A stretch of 64,000 nucleotides of DNA. It comes from Harmonia axyridis. Lineage: Eukaryota > Arthropoda > Insecta > Coleoptera > Coccinellidae. The translations under genes were made by a program, and so were the position numbers. Positions 13,201 through 25,621 of the stretch are shown here, one piece after another. Where the stretch lies: contig NC_059502.1 of assembly GCF_914767665.1 (NCBI RefSeq), positions 41,837,812 to 41,901,811 on the forward strand, read 5' to 3'. Position 1 is the stretch's first letter; each line of letters starts with the position of its first letter. The notes under the pieces are model-generated. The model saw nothing but the letters and a program-made list of their open reading frames with translations. It was not told the DNA's origin and did no database searches.

Positions 13201-16200
13201 GCAATTGACCTTACCACGTGGGAGATTATAGCTACCTGCGTGACATCCGAGTCCAAGAAAATCAACAATGTGGAATGGCTTATTTGGATAATTGTTCATT
13301 AAACAAAAAGAAGGGAATGAGAACAGTCCCTTATACCAAAGTGGTTTCCTTAGACACGCGTGTCAAGCTTTCGTCTCTGTGCAATACGATGAAAAGTGTA
13401 AGAATGAGAAACATTGAAGAGAATAACAAACGAATGAAATCAACAACAGAAGTCAGTCGTGCATTTGTGGTTACAGCAGCGATTGACCTTACCACGTGGG
13501 AGATTACAGCTACCTGCGTGATATCCGAGTCCAAGAAAATGAACAATGTGGAACGGCTTACTTGGATAATTGTTCATTAAACAAAAAGAAGGGAATAAGT
13601 ACAGTCCCTTATACCAAAGTGGTTTCCTCAGACACGTGTGTCAAGCTTTCGTCCCTGTGCAATACGATGAGAAATGTTAGAATGAGAAACATAAGGGGAA
13701 ATAACAAACAAATGAAATCAACAACAGAAGTCAGTCGTGCATTTGTGGTTACAGCAGCAATTGACCTTACCACGTAAATGATAATAGCTACCTGCGTGTC
13801 ATCCGAGTCCAAGAAAATCAACAATGTGGAATGGCTCACTTGGATAATTGATCATTATACAGAAAGAAGGGAATAAGAACAGTCCCTTATACCAAAGTGG
13901 TTTCCTTAAACACGCGTGTCAAGTTTTCGTCTCTGTGCAATACGATGAAAAGTGTTAGAATGAGAAACATTGAAGAAAATAACAAACGAATGAAATCAAC
14001 AACAGAAGTCAGTCGTGCATTTGTGGTTACAGCAGCAATTGACCTTACCACGTGGGAGATTAAAGCTACCTGCGTGACATTCGAGTCCAAGAAAATCAAC
14101 AATGTGGAATGGCTTACTTGGAGAATTGTTGATTGAACAAAACGAAGGGAATGAGAACAGTCCCTTATACCAAAGTGGTTTCCTTAGACACGCGTGTCAA
14201 GCTTTCGTCCCTGTGCAATACGATGAAAAGTGTAAGAATGAGAATCATAGAAGGAAATAACAAACAAATGAAATCAACAACAGAAGTCAGTCGTGCATTT
14301 GTGGTTACAGCAGCAATTGACCTTACCACGTAAAAGATAATAGCTACCTGCGTGTCATCCGAGTCCAAGAAAATCAACAATGTGGAATGGCTTACTTGGA
14401 TAATTGATCATTATACAGAAAGAAGGGAATAAGAACAGTCCCTTATACCAATGTGGTTTCCATAGACACGTGTTTCAAGCTTTCGTCCCTGTGCAATACG
14501 ATGAGAAGTGTTAGAATGAGAAACATTGAAGGAAATAACAAACAAATCAAATCAACAACAGAAGTCAGTCGTGCATTTGTGATTACAGCAGCAATTGACC
14601 TTACCACGTGGGAGATTATAGCTACCTGCGTGACATCCGAGTCCAAGAAAATCAACAATGTGGAATGGCTCACTTGGATAATTGATCATTATACAGAAAG
14701 AATGAAGTAAGAACAGTCCCTTATACCAATGTGGTTTCCATAGACACGTGTGTCAAGCTTTCGTCCGTGTGCATTACGATGAAAAGTGTTAGAATGAGAA
14801 ACATTGAAGAAAATAACAAACGAATGAAATCAACAACAGAAGTCAGTCGTGCATTTGTGGTTACAGCAGCAATTGACCTTACCACGTGGGAGATTATAGC
14901 TACCTGCGTGACATCCGAGTCCAAGAAAATCAACAATGTGGAACGGCTTACTTGGATAATTGTTCATTAAACAAAAAGAATTGAATAAGAACAGTCCCTT
15001 ATACCAAAGTCGTATCCTTAGACACGTGTGTCAAGCTTTCGTCCCTGTGCAATACGATGAAAAGTGTTAGAATGAGAAACATTGAAGAAAATAACAAACG
15101 AATGAAATCAACAACAGAAGTCAGTCGTGCATTTGTGGTTACAGCAGCAATTGACCTTACCACGTAAAAGATAATAGCTACCTGCGTGTCATCCGAGTCC
15201 AAGAAAATCTACAATGTGGAATGGCTCACTTGGATAATTGATCATTATACAGAAAGAAGGGAATAAGAACAGTCCCTTATACCAAAGTGGTTTCCTTAGA
15301 CATGCGTGTCAAGCTTTCGTCTCTGTGCAATACGATGAAAAGTGTTAGAATGAGAAACATTGAAGAAAATAACAAACGAATGAAATCAACAACAGAAGTC
15401 AGTCGTGCATTTGTGGTTACAGCAGCAATTGACCTTACCACGTGGGAGATTAGAGCTACCTGCGTGACATTCGAGTCCAAGAAAATCAACAATGTGGAAT
15501 GGCTTACTTGGAGAATTGTTGATTGAACAAAACGAAGGGAATGAGAACAGTCCCTTATACCAAAGTGGTTTCCTTAGACACGCGTGTCAAGCTTTCGTCC
15601 CTGTGCAATACGATGAAAAGTGTAAGAATGAGAAACATAGAAGGAAATAACAAACAAATGAAATCAACAACAGAAGTCAGTCGTGCATTTGTGGTTACAG
15701 CAGCAATTGACCTTACCACGTAAAAGATAATAGCTACCTGCGTGTCATCCGAGTCCAAGAAAATCAACAATGTGGAATGGCTTACTTGGATAATTGATCA
15801 TTATACAGAAAGAAGGGAATAAGAACAGTCCCTTATACCGATGTGGTTTCCATAGACACGTGTGTCAAGCTTTCGTCCCTGTGCAATACGATGAAAAGTG
15901 TAAGAATGAGAAACATTGAAGGAAATAACAAAGAAATGAAATCAACATTAGAAGTCAGTCGTGCATTTGTGGTTACAGCAGCAATTGACCTTACCACGTG
16001 GGAGATTATAGCTACCTGCGTGACATCCGAGTCCAAGAAAATCAACAATGTGGAATGGCCTACTTGGATAATTGTTCATTAAACAAAAAGAAGGGAATAA
16101 GTACAGTCCCTTATACCAAAGTGGTTTCCTCAGACACGTGTGTCAAGCTTTCGTCCCTGTGCAATACGATGAAAAATGTTAGAATGAGAAACATAAGGGG

Positions 16201-19200
16201 AAATAACAAACAAATGAAATCAACAACAGATGTCAGTCGTGCATTTGTGGTTACAGCAGCAATTGACCTTACCACGTAAAAGATAATAGCTACCTGCGTG
16301 TCATCCGAGTCCAAGAAAATCAACAATGTGGAATGGCTCACTTGGATAATTGATCATTATACAGAAAGAAGGGAATAAGAACAGTCCCTTATACCAATGT
16401 GGTTTCCTTAGACACGCGTGTCAAGCTTTCGTCCCTGTGCAATACGACGAAAAGTGTAAGAATGAGAAACATTGAAGGAAATAACAAACAAATGAAATCA
16501 ACAACAGAAGTCAGTCGTGCATTTGTGGTTACAGCAGCAATTGACCTTACCACGTGGGAGATTATAGCTACCTGCGTGACATCCGAGTCCAAGAAAATCA
16601 ACAATGTGGAATGGCTTACTTGGATAATTGATCATTATACAGAAAGAATGAAGTAAGAACAGTCCCTTATACGAATGTGGTTTCCATAGACACGTGTGTC
16701 AAGCTTTCGTCCCTGTGCAATACGATGAAAAGTGTTAGAATGAGAAACATTGAAGAAAATAACAAACGAATGAAATCAACAACAGAAGTCAGTCGTGCAT
16801 TTGTGGTTACAGCAGCAATTGACCTTACCACGTGGGAGATTATAGCTACCTGCGTGACATCCGAGTCCAAGAAAATCAACAATGTGGAACGGCTTACTTG
16901 GATAATTGTTTATTAAACAAAAAGAATTGAATAAGAACAGTCCCTTATACCAAAGTGGTCTCCTTAGACACGCGTGTCAAGCTTTCGTCCCTGTGCAATA
17001 CGATGAAAAGTGTTAGAATGAGAAACATAGAAGGAAATAACAAACAAATGAAATCAACAACAGAAGTCAGTCGTGCATTTGTGGTTACAGCAGCAATTGA
17101 CCTTACCACGTGGGAGATTATAGCTACCTGCGTGACATCCGAGTCCAAGAAAATCAACAATGTGGAATGGCTTACTTGGATAATTGTTCATTAAAAAAAA
17201 CGAAGGGAACAAGAACAGTCCCTTATACCAAAGTGGTTTCCTCAGACACGCGTGTCAAGCTTTCGTCCCTGTGCAATACGATGAAAAGTGTTAGAATGAG
17301 AAACATAGAAGGAAATAACAAACAAATGAAATCAACAACAGAAGTCAGTCGTGCATTTGTGGTTACAGCAGCAATTGACCTTACCACGTGGGAGATTATA
17401 GCTACCTGCGTGACATCCGAGTCCAAGATAATCAACAATGTGGAATGGCTTACTTGGATAATTGTTCATTAAACAAAAAGAAGGGAATAAGAACAGTCCC
17501 TTATACCAAAGTGGTTTCCTTAGACACCTGTGTCAAGCTTTCGTTCCTGTGCAATACGATGAAAAGTGTTAGAATGAGAAACATAGAAGGAAATAACAAA
17601 CAAATGAAATCAACAACAGAAGTCAGTCGTGCATTTGTGGTTACAGCAGCAATTGACCTTACCACGTGGGAGATTATAGCTACCTGCGTGACATCCGAGT
17701 CCAAGAAAATCAACAATGTGGAATGGCTTACTTGGATAATTGTTCATTAAACAAAAAGAAGGGAATAAGAACAGTCCCTCATACCAAAGTGGTTTCCTTA
17801 GACACCTGTGTCAAGCTTTCGTTCCTGTGCAATACGATGAAAAGTGTTAGAATGAGAAACATAGAAGGAAATAACAAACAAATGAAATCAACAACAGAAG
17901 TCAGTCGTGCATTTGTGGTTACAGCAGCAATTGACCTTACCACGTGGGAGATTATAGCTACCTGCGTGACATCCGAGTCCAAGAAAATCAACAATGTGGA
18001 ATGGCTTACTTGGATAATTGTTCATTAAACAAAACGAAGGGAATAAGAACAGTCCCTTATACCAAAGTGGTTTCTTTAGACACGCGTGTCAAGCTTTCGT
18101 CCCTGTGCAATACGATGAAAAGTGTTAGAATGAGAAACATTGAAGGAAATAACAAACAAATGAAATCAACATTAGAAGTCAGTCGTGCATTTGTGGTTAC
18201 AGCAGCAATTGACCTTACCACGTGGGAGATTATAGCTACCTGCGTGACATCCGAGTCCAAGATAATCAACAATGTGGAATGGCTTACTTGGATAATTGTT
18301 CATTAAACAAAAAGAAGGGGATAAGAACAGTCTCTTATACCAAAGTGGTTTCCTTAGACACCTGTTTCAAGCTTTCGTTCCTGTGCAATACGATGAAAAG
18401 TGTTAGAATGAGAAACATAGAAGGAAATAACAAACAAATGAAATCAAAACAGAAGTCAGTCGTGCATTGGTGGTTACAGCAGCAATTGACCTTACCACGT
18501 GGGAGATTATAGCTACCTGCGTGACATCCAAGTCCAAGAAAATCAACAATGTGGAATGGCTTACTTGGATAATTGTTCATTAAACAAAAAGAAGGGAATA
18601 AGAACAGTCCCTCATACCAAAGTGGTTTCCTTAGACACCTGTGTCAAGCTTTCGTTCCTGTGCAATACGATGAAAAGTGTTAGAATGAGAAACATAGAAG
18701 GAAATAACAAACAAATGAAATCAACAACAGAAGTCAGTCGTGCATTTGTGGTTACAGCAGCAATTGACCTTACCACGTGGGAGATTATAGCTACCTGCGT
18801 GACATCCGAGTCCAAGAAAATCAACAATGTGGAATGGCTTACTTGGATAATTGTTCATTAAACAAAACGAAGGGAATAAGAACAGTCCCTTATACCAAAG
18901 TGGTTTCCTTAGACACGCGTGTCAAGCTTTCGTCCCTGTGCAATAAGATGAAAAGTGTTAGAATGAGAAACATTGAAGGAAATAACAAACAAATGAAATC
19001 AACATTAGAAGTCAGTCGTGCATTTGTGGCTACAGCAGCAATTGACCTTACCACGTGGGAGATTATAGCTACCTGCGTGACATCCGAGTCCAAGATAATC
19101 AACAATGTGGAATGGCTTACTCGGATAATTGTTCATTAAACAAAAAAAAGAGAATAAGAACAGTCCCTTATACCAAAGTGGTTTCCTTAGACACGTGTAT

Positions 19201-20835
19201 CAAGCTTTCGTCCCTGTGCAATACGATGAAAAGTGTTAGAATGAGAAACAGAGAAGGAAATAACAAACAAATGAAATCAACAACAGCAGTCAGTCGTGCA
19301 TTTGTGGTTACAGCAGCAATTGACCTTACCACGTGGGAGATTATAGCTACCTGCGTGACATCCGAGTCCAAGAAAATCAACAATGTGGAATGGCCTACTT
19401 GGATAATTGTTGATTAAACAAAAAAAAATAAGAACAGTCCCTTATACCAAAGTGGTTTCCTTAGACACGTGTGTCAAGCTTTCGTCCCTGTGCAATACGA
19501 TGAAAAGTGTTAGAATGAGAAACATAGAAGGAAATAACAAACAAATGAAATCAACAACAGAAGTCAGTCGTGCATTTGTGGTTACAGCAGCAATTGACCT
19601 TACCACGTGGGAGCTTATAGCTACCTGCGTGACATCCGAGTCCAAGAAAATCAACAATGTGGAATGGCTTACTTGGATAATTGTTGATTGAACAAAAAGA
19701 AGGGAATAAGAAAAGTCCCTCATACCAAAGTGGTTTTCTTAGACACGTGTGTCAAGCTTTCGTCCCTGTGCAATACGATGAAAAGTGTTATAATGAGAAA
19801 CATTGAAGGAAATAACAAACAAATGAAATCAACAACAGAAGTCAGTCGTGCATTTGTGATTTCAGCAGCAATTGACCTTACCACGTGGGAGATTATAGCT
19901 ACCTGCGTGACATCCGAGTCCAAGAAAATCAACAATGTGGAATGACTTACTTGGATAATTGATCATTATACAGAAAGAATGAAGTAAGAACAGTCCCTTA
20001 TACGAATGTGGTTTCCATAGACACGTGTGTCAAGCTTTCGTCCCTGTGCAATACGATGAAAAGTGTAAGAATGAGAAACATAGAAGGAAAAAACAAACAA
20101 ATGAAATCAACAACAGAAGTCAGTCGTGCATTTGTGGTTACAGCAGCAATTGACCTTACCACGTGGGAGATTCTAGCTACCTTCGTGACATCCGAGTCCA
20201 AGAAAATCAACAATGTGGAATGGCTTACTTGGATAATTGTTCATTAAACAAAAAGAAGGGAATAAGAACAGTCCCTTATACCAAAGTGGTTTCCTTAGAC
20301 ACGCGTGTCAAGCTTTCGTCCCTGTGCAATACGATGGGAAGTGTTAGAATGAGAAACATTGAAGGAAATAACAAACAAATGAAATCAACAACAGAAGTCA
20401 GCCGTCCAATTGTGGTTACAGCAGCAATTGACCTTACCACATTGGAGATTATAGCTAGCTGCGTGACATCCTAGTCCAAGAAAATCAACAATGTGGAATG
20501 ACTTACTTGGATAATTGATCATTTTACAGAAAGAAGGGAATAAGAACAGTCCCTTATACCAATGTGGTTTCCATAGACACGTGTGTCAAGCTTTCGTCCC
20601 TGTGCAATACGATGAGAAGTGTTAGAATGAGAAACATTGAAAGAAATAACAAACAAATGAAATCAACAACAGAAGTCAGCCGTCCAATTGTGGTTACAGC
20701 AGCAATTGACCTTACCACATTGGAGATTATAGCTAGCTGCGTGACATCCTAGTCCAAGAAAATCAACAATGTAGAATGGCTTACTTGGATAATTGTTGAT
20801 TAAACAAAAAGAAGGGAATAAGAACAGTCCCTCAT
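4233..20835 (+). repeat. 278-bp satellite array, left arm (about 60 units)
   Basis: Head-to-tail units of 278 bp, for example starting at 4438, 4716, 4994, 5272 and 5550. Two units near 5.9 and 6.2 kb and one near 18.45 kb are 277 bp. Each unit has a HindIII-type AAGCTT next to a GACACGTGTGTC or GACACGCGTGTC palindrome, and a second CACGTG about 138 bp downstream. At least three linker types alternate (TTCATTAAACAAAAAG, TCATTATACAGAAAG..GGG, and ..GAATGAAGTAAG). A CACGTAAAAG variant is linked to TGTCATCC and a CACGTGGGAG variant to TGACATCC. The variants recur at non-adjacent positions, so there is higher-order structure. Open frames in the unit are not credible genes. The array ends cleanly at CCCTCAT. 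Confidence 0.97.
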
Positions 20836-22213
20836 AGATACAATTGAATTGTAATTATTCATTTCATAGTAGAAACTGGTATTCGTCCAAAGAAACATGA
20901 ATAGAATTGGGATTTTATAAATAAAAAAATATAAAAATTGAATATAAGATTCTAACATATGAATTTAGCAATAAAGAGTTCTATAATAACAATATAAGAT
21001 TCCACATTCGAAATTTAATGCCGTCTTTTCAATCGATTGCAGAGTTTATTCATTTGAAACCTTGCTTTCATATTTCATATGCATTGTCATTTCTAGACAT
21101 TACTCTATTTCATTGGTCAATTATTGTTTGATTCTGAATTGCGAAACGACGAATTTTTCTATTCTTTTAAATCTGAGGTCTAAAAATGTAAAAGAATTGA
21201 ATAGACTTGACCAATCCTTATTCAGAAGCAAATTCTAGAGGTTTTAGGCATTTACATTAGTGAATGGTGGAACATCCAAAATGTTACCAAATCGAGGCCT
21301 ATGCCATTGAATAGTTGGTATCCCAGACAATCGAAACTACTAGCGTACACCAGATGTAAATTACAAGCACAGACCTTTAACTGTAGTAAGAGAGAAATTC
21401 AATATATTCTGAGTTCACATGTCTAATATCCAGGATAATAAAATTTAAAGAAATCCAATCTGACCTTGGACAGAACTTTTTTTTGAGTAATTATTCAACT
21501 AAGTTTTGATTTTCAAGTGAATTAGAGGACCAATAGAAAAAAGAAATTTTATAGTAGTCAGAGACGAGAATTCTCCAAAAAAATTGTTCTGACCCAGGAA
21601 AAGGAATAATAGGTTATAAAACGGAAATTAATGAGTGTTTTGTTTTGGGTCATTATAGATATAGGTTAATTCAGAGTTCATGACTGGTATATTTGTGATT
21701 TTTGTGAAACAAAAAAAAATTACATGATTCGAGTGCATGAAGTACGATCTTCCAAAATATCCTCATTTATCTAGGTTACAGAAGTAGGAGAACGTAGCGC
21801 CGCTGAACACAGGGGGAAATTATAAAGTTTGGTCAAGTTTTTTTTTATTACATTGAGCGAAATTCACCTGATTTCAAGAGCAAAGAAAAAGGAATAAAGA
21901 GTCCAAAGTCCTGAAATAGCTAATACTGTTTATGGTTGATTGGAATTTTCACGAAGACGATCTTTTTTTCCTTCTGAGATAGTAGTTCTTGCAAAAATTT
22001 AATTTAAGTTTTAGGAAAAGAAATCTCTTCAAAAAAAAACAAACAAAATTTTACATTTATACAAAGTTCGTTTATTAAAATATAATATTTATTTTTTATA
22101 TACATATACATATATATATAACATTGTAAAGTCAACAGAAAAATATTACAATGTTCAGCATCCTTAAATCTAATCTGTACAAATTAACAACTATGTCAAT
22201 GAATCTTTACACT
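20836..22213 (-). other. 3' flank and 3' UTR of USP10 copy B, no gene seen
   Basis: AT-rich DNA between the satellite and the ancestral USP10 stop codon. Positions from 21515 onwards are shared with copy A. Positions 20836-21514 are shared only with the mirror arm in this window, because copy A begins at the window edge. The poly(A) hexamers are at 22071-22076 and 22088-22093. A 49-bp segment of the 3' UTR present in copies A and C is missing here at about 22132. Confidence 0.75.
22071..22093 (-). promoter_or_regulatory. Two poly(A) signals, USP10 copy B
   Basis: AATAAA on the minus strand at 22088-22093 (proximal) and 22071-22076 (distal), at the positions mirrored in copy C. Confidence 0.6.
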
Positions 22214-24265
22214 TCACACCGTATCACTCCTTCGATAAAATAATAAATAAGGAACTCTATCTCCTTGACGTTTAAGAACATCTTCTTCCGTAACTCTGTT
22301 TATTTTAGAGTCATCAAACCTCAACTATGTATTATACCCCGAATGGAAAGTATCTGCTATATAATGCCCATGGCTGGCCTCCTTTCCTACATGGTATACT
22401 ACAGATATTAATTTATATTGTCTCTCCGCTGAAGTATTCGTCCTTCCAGATAATATTTTAGAATCAATCTGCAGATTGATGGGAAATTCTATAGTCTTCA
22501 TTATTTTAGTGCAGCCATTCATTCTGTATTCGAAGCATTTCAAATGTAATACTAAAACTACAGGCAACTTCTCTATCATCACTTGCTGCCATGCTTCAAC
22601 CGTTTCTTTCGTTTTCGATGATGTCAGACCCTTTAGTTTGTTCTTGGTTGTAAGGCCTTCTAAAGCTTCAGCTATGTTATTTGCTTTCTTAATATTTAAT
22701 GGCAATGTTAGGAATGGTTCAATATTTTCTGGAATTTCGTCTCCGGTTTTATGGATTCTTGAACAGAGAAGTCCTCCGAATATATCACTAATCGGTGTCT
22801 TGTCCATTTGTATTTCTCTTGTTACATTCCCTTCGTTCCTAGGACCAATAACTTTCCAATCATCCACATCTATTTTCACTTCTTTTTTAGCTGCTTGAAT
22901 ATTTTCGTCATGGCTAATCAATTTCATTATTCCCATCATTTCATCATTGAGTCCATTCAACAGAAGGCCCAAGATTTCTTCGGCGTCTTCTTGTCGGCCT
23001 TCAACAAGGAAAGAATCGCTACGTGTTCCGTTTAGCATCGTATAAAACGATGAGGCCTCAAACGAATTGCCATTGTCTATATTGACGAAAGTTTGCTTCT
23101 TGTTTTTCTTTTTTGAACGTGACTTGCGTCTTCCATTGGGCAGATTATCGAAGTTATTCATAAATTTACACCTGGAATAGTTGAATAATGAAAATACATA
23201 TATAAAATTGTTATTCAATCAAAGTTGCAAATTATATTTATTTATACTTACATATTTTCACTCATTGTTATTGATTTCAGTGCATTATTGTGAGTGAAGT
23301 TCTCTGATAGCCATTTGAGGAGATTACAAAGTGGTGGGCAAGCAAGTGAGGCTTGTAATATTGAGTTTATATAACGAAAGTTACTTTTGTTTCGTAAACC
23401 CCTGGGTTTAAAACTGGTTTGGGTCCCATCAAGTTTATAGTTCTTGAGAAATTCTGAAAATTTAAAAATATTACTAACCATGATAGAAACTTGAATTTTC
23501 ACTGATATCTGTAGGTGAAAACCAGAGCATTCCACTTTTCATCGAGTAAAATGGGTTCAACTAAGTAAAATAATTATCTACTGTAGATGTAAGCAAATTG
23601 TTAGTTGAAAGTTAGATAAATATATAAAAAAAGATATGGTTTTGAACTCACCTCCTAACATATGAGTGGCTGAATCTATTTTTTTGACTACTTTTGTATG
23701 TTTTAAAGATGTTACATGTGAATCATTAATTTTATTGTCTATTTTCTCATTCGATATTGTTTTAACATCTTTATCAAATAGACTAGCCCATGATTTTTTC
23801 CATACATTTACTGTGGGCTCCTCAATTTTAGATTCATTTTTATTCGAGATGCTACTTTCAATTTTTTCAATTGTCCTATTGGAAATTGTATCATTTTTGA
23901 TTATCTCTGTATTATCTGTTGCATTAATTTCAACTGTTTTTACAGCTGAACTAGGGGGAGTTGAAGGTTTCGAATGTTTTCCTGTCATCTCATTCTGTAT
24001 AAAAGGTTTTGTTATTGATAATCCATTGTAATTGATTACAGATTTTCTACACTCATTTTCTGAAAAAGTTGATATTAGTTGATTCATTATTATATTACAT
24101 ATTCATATTGACCATGAATAATTCTTTCAAGATCTCTATACTTACTTGCAGAAAATTTTTGTTTAACTCTACAGGGTAATTTGTATTCACTAGAATTGGT
24201 AAATAATATGTTATTAATAATACCTCTTCTTCTTCTAACTGAGTTAACTCCAAGAAATGTAGATT
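22214..24265 (-). pseudogene. USP10-like ubiquitin-specific protease pseudogene, copy B (5' truncated)
   Basis: Four exons on the minus strand: 24146-24265, 23652-24059, 23252-23453 and 22214-23171. Intron borders are GT-AG and reading phases fit when joined. Counted from the first visible exon, the product would show KSWASLF in the linker, PRGLRNKSNF then Arg instead of the catalytic Cys (23374-23376), GRQEDAEE, EKLPVVLVLHLK and an intact GHY His box. It then meets TAG at 22325-22327, where copy A has Trp. The stop removes the last 36 residues, including the FDD segment that supplies the third catalytic residue and the YLLFYRR end. There is no upstream exon or promoter: beyond the first exon lie about 80 bp of intron and then the 178-bp satellite. 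It lies head-to-head with copy C, with 5' ends facing the palindrome centre. It is a catalytically dead fragment. A non-catalytic role as RNA cannot be excluded. Confidence 0.92.
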
Positions 24266-24344
24266 CTGAAAAAAAAAATAACAATATAATAGTGGAAATC
24301 ATTTTGGAAATTATAATATTTCTGTATATAGTATATCCAAAGTC

Positions 24345-25495
24345 ATTCGTGAGTGGAATTCGAATAATCATGAACTGCCAATCCCAACTCTGCTCACCGA
24401 TTTTCCGTAGTCCCCATAGGTTAGGAGAAATTTGAAGTCGAAATTTTTGGAAAAAACCGTAAAAATTCAATCTATCTATAAAAATCGTTATATCTCCTAA
24501 ACTACTCGTCGCAGACCCCTCATATAAAAACTTTCGTGATCTACGTGAACAAATCAATAGAAAAAGAGGTGTATTATCACCAAGAAGGAACTTTTAATTT
24601 TTTACAATTTTTTAAGGTCCGGGGTAAGGAAAATTCGAGAAAATTCAATCTCTCTACAAAAATCGTTATATCTCCTAAACTATTCGTCGCAGACCCCTCA
24701 AATAAAAACTTTCGTGATCTTCGTGAACAGATCAATAGAAAAAGAGGTATTTTATTACCAAGAAAAATCTTTTAATTTTTTACAATTTTTCAAGGTCCGG
24801 GGTAAGGAAAATTCGAGAAAATTCAATCTCTCTATAAAAATCGTTATATCTCCTAAACTATTCGTCGCAGACTCCTCAAATAAAAACTTTCGTGAACTAC
24901 ATGACCAGATCAATAGAAAAGAGGTATATTATTACCAAGACGGAACTTTTAATTTTTTACAATTTTTTAAGGTCCGGGGTGAGGAAAATTCGAGAAAATT
25001 CGAGAAAATTTTTCGACTCAAATATTGTCAGGCGAGAGTGGGATTCGAATAACCATGAACTGCCAATACCAACTCTGCTTACCGATTTTCCGTAGTCCCC
25101 ATAGTTTAGGAGAAATTTGAATTCGAAATTTTTGGAAAAAACCGTAAAACTTCAATCTCTCTACAAAAATCGTTATATCTCCTAAACTATTCGTCGCAAA
25201 CCCCTCAAATAGAAACTTTCGGTATCTACGTGACCAGATCAATAGAAAAAGAGGTATATTATTACCAAGAAGGAACATTTAATTTTTTACAATTTTTTAA
25301 GGTCCGGGGTAAAGAAAATTCGAGAAAATTTTTCGACTCAAATATTGTCAGGCGAGAGTGGGATTCGAATAACCATGAACTGCCAATACCAACTCTGCTC
25401 ACCGATTTTCCGTAGTCCCCATAGTTTAGGAGAAATTTGAAGTCGAAATTTTTGGAAAAAACCTTAAAAATTCAATCTCTCTATAAAAATCGTTA
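24345..25495 (+). repeat. 178-bp satellite with interspersed B blocks, left half
   Basis: Units of 178 bp (for example starting at 24536, 24714 and 24892) contain CGTTATATCTCCTAAACTAT and GGTCCGGGGTAAGGAAAATT. They alternate with a second block of about 120-155 bp carrying ATGAACTGCCAATACCAACT and CCGATTTTCCGTAGTCCCCA. Order from the USP10 side: B, three 178-bp units, B, one unit, B, partial unit. Frames through these units are not recognisable proteins. The array starts at the breakpoint in the USP10 intron (24344/24345). Confidence 0.93.
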
Positions 25496-25621
25496 TCCTT
25501 CTTGGTAATAATATACCTCTTTTTCTATTGATCTGGTCACGTAGATCACGAAAGTTTTTATTTGAGGAGTCTGCGACGAATAGTTTAGGAGATATAACGA
25601 TTTTTATAGAGAGATTGAATT
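25467..25621. other. Palindrome centre: orientation switch with hairpin
   Basis: Plus-oriented satellite ends at ...ATCGTTAT (25495), and the next bases, CCTTCTTGGTAATAAT, are the same satellite in reverse, inside a unit. The last stretch of the left half (25467-25496) pairs with 25594-25621, leaving a loop of about 97 nt. There is no foreign spacer at the junction. Confidence 0.85.

Larger units (their letters stand above)
20829..24344 (-). repeat. Palindrome arm, non-satellite part, left (USP10 duplicon copy B)
   Basis: This is the reverse complement of 27667-31231. Paired positions sum to 52060 outside and 52011 inside a 49-bp deletion near 22132. I noticed only a handful of substitutions over 3.5 kb (for example in the MECSGF versus MECFGF codon and near 21106). 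That is far closer than either arm is to copy A. Confidence 0.95.

Noticed and set aside
4438..20752. Frames of about 60-126 codons on both strands of nearly every 278-bp unit
   Set aside because: The longer ones start at TTG or GTG, not ATG. The period of 278 is not a multiple of three, a common variant (CACGTAAAAG) inserts a stop in one strand's frame, and no domain is recognisable. They persist because the units are similar, so I treat them as chance frames of a satellite.
22476..22898. 140-codon frame on the plus strand opposite USP10 copy B, and its mirror at 29113-29535
   Set aside because: It is antisense to USP10 exon 4, with no homology of its own; the sense frame explains the openness.
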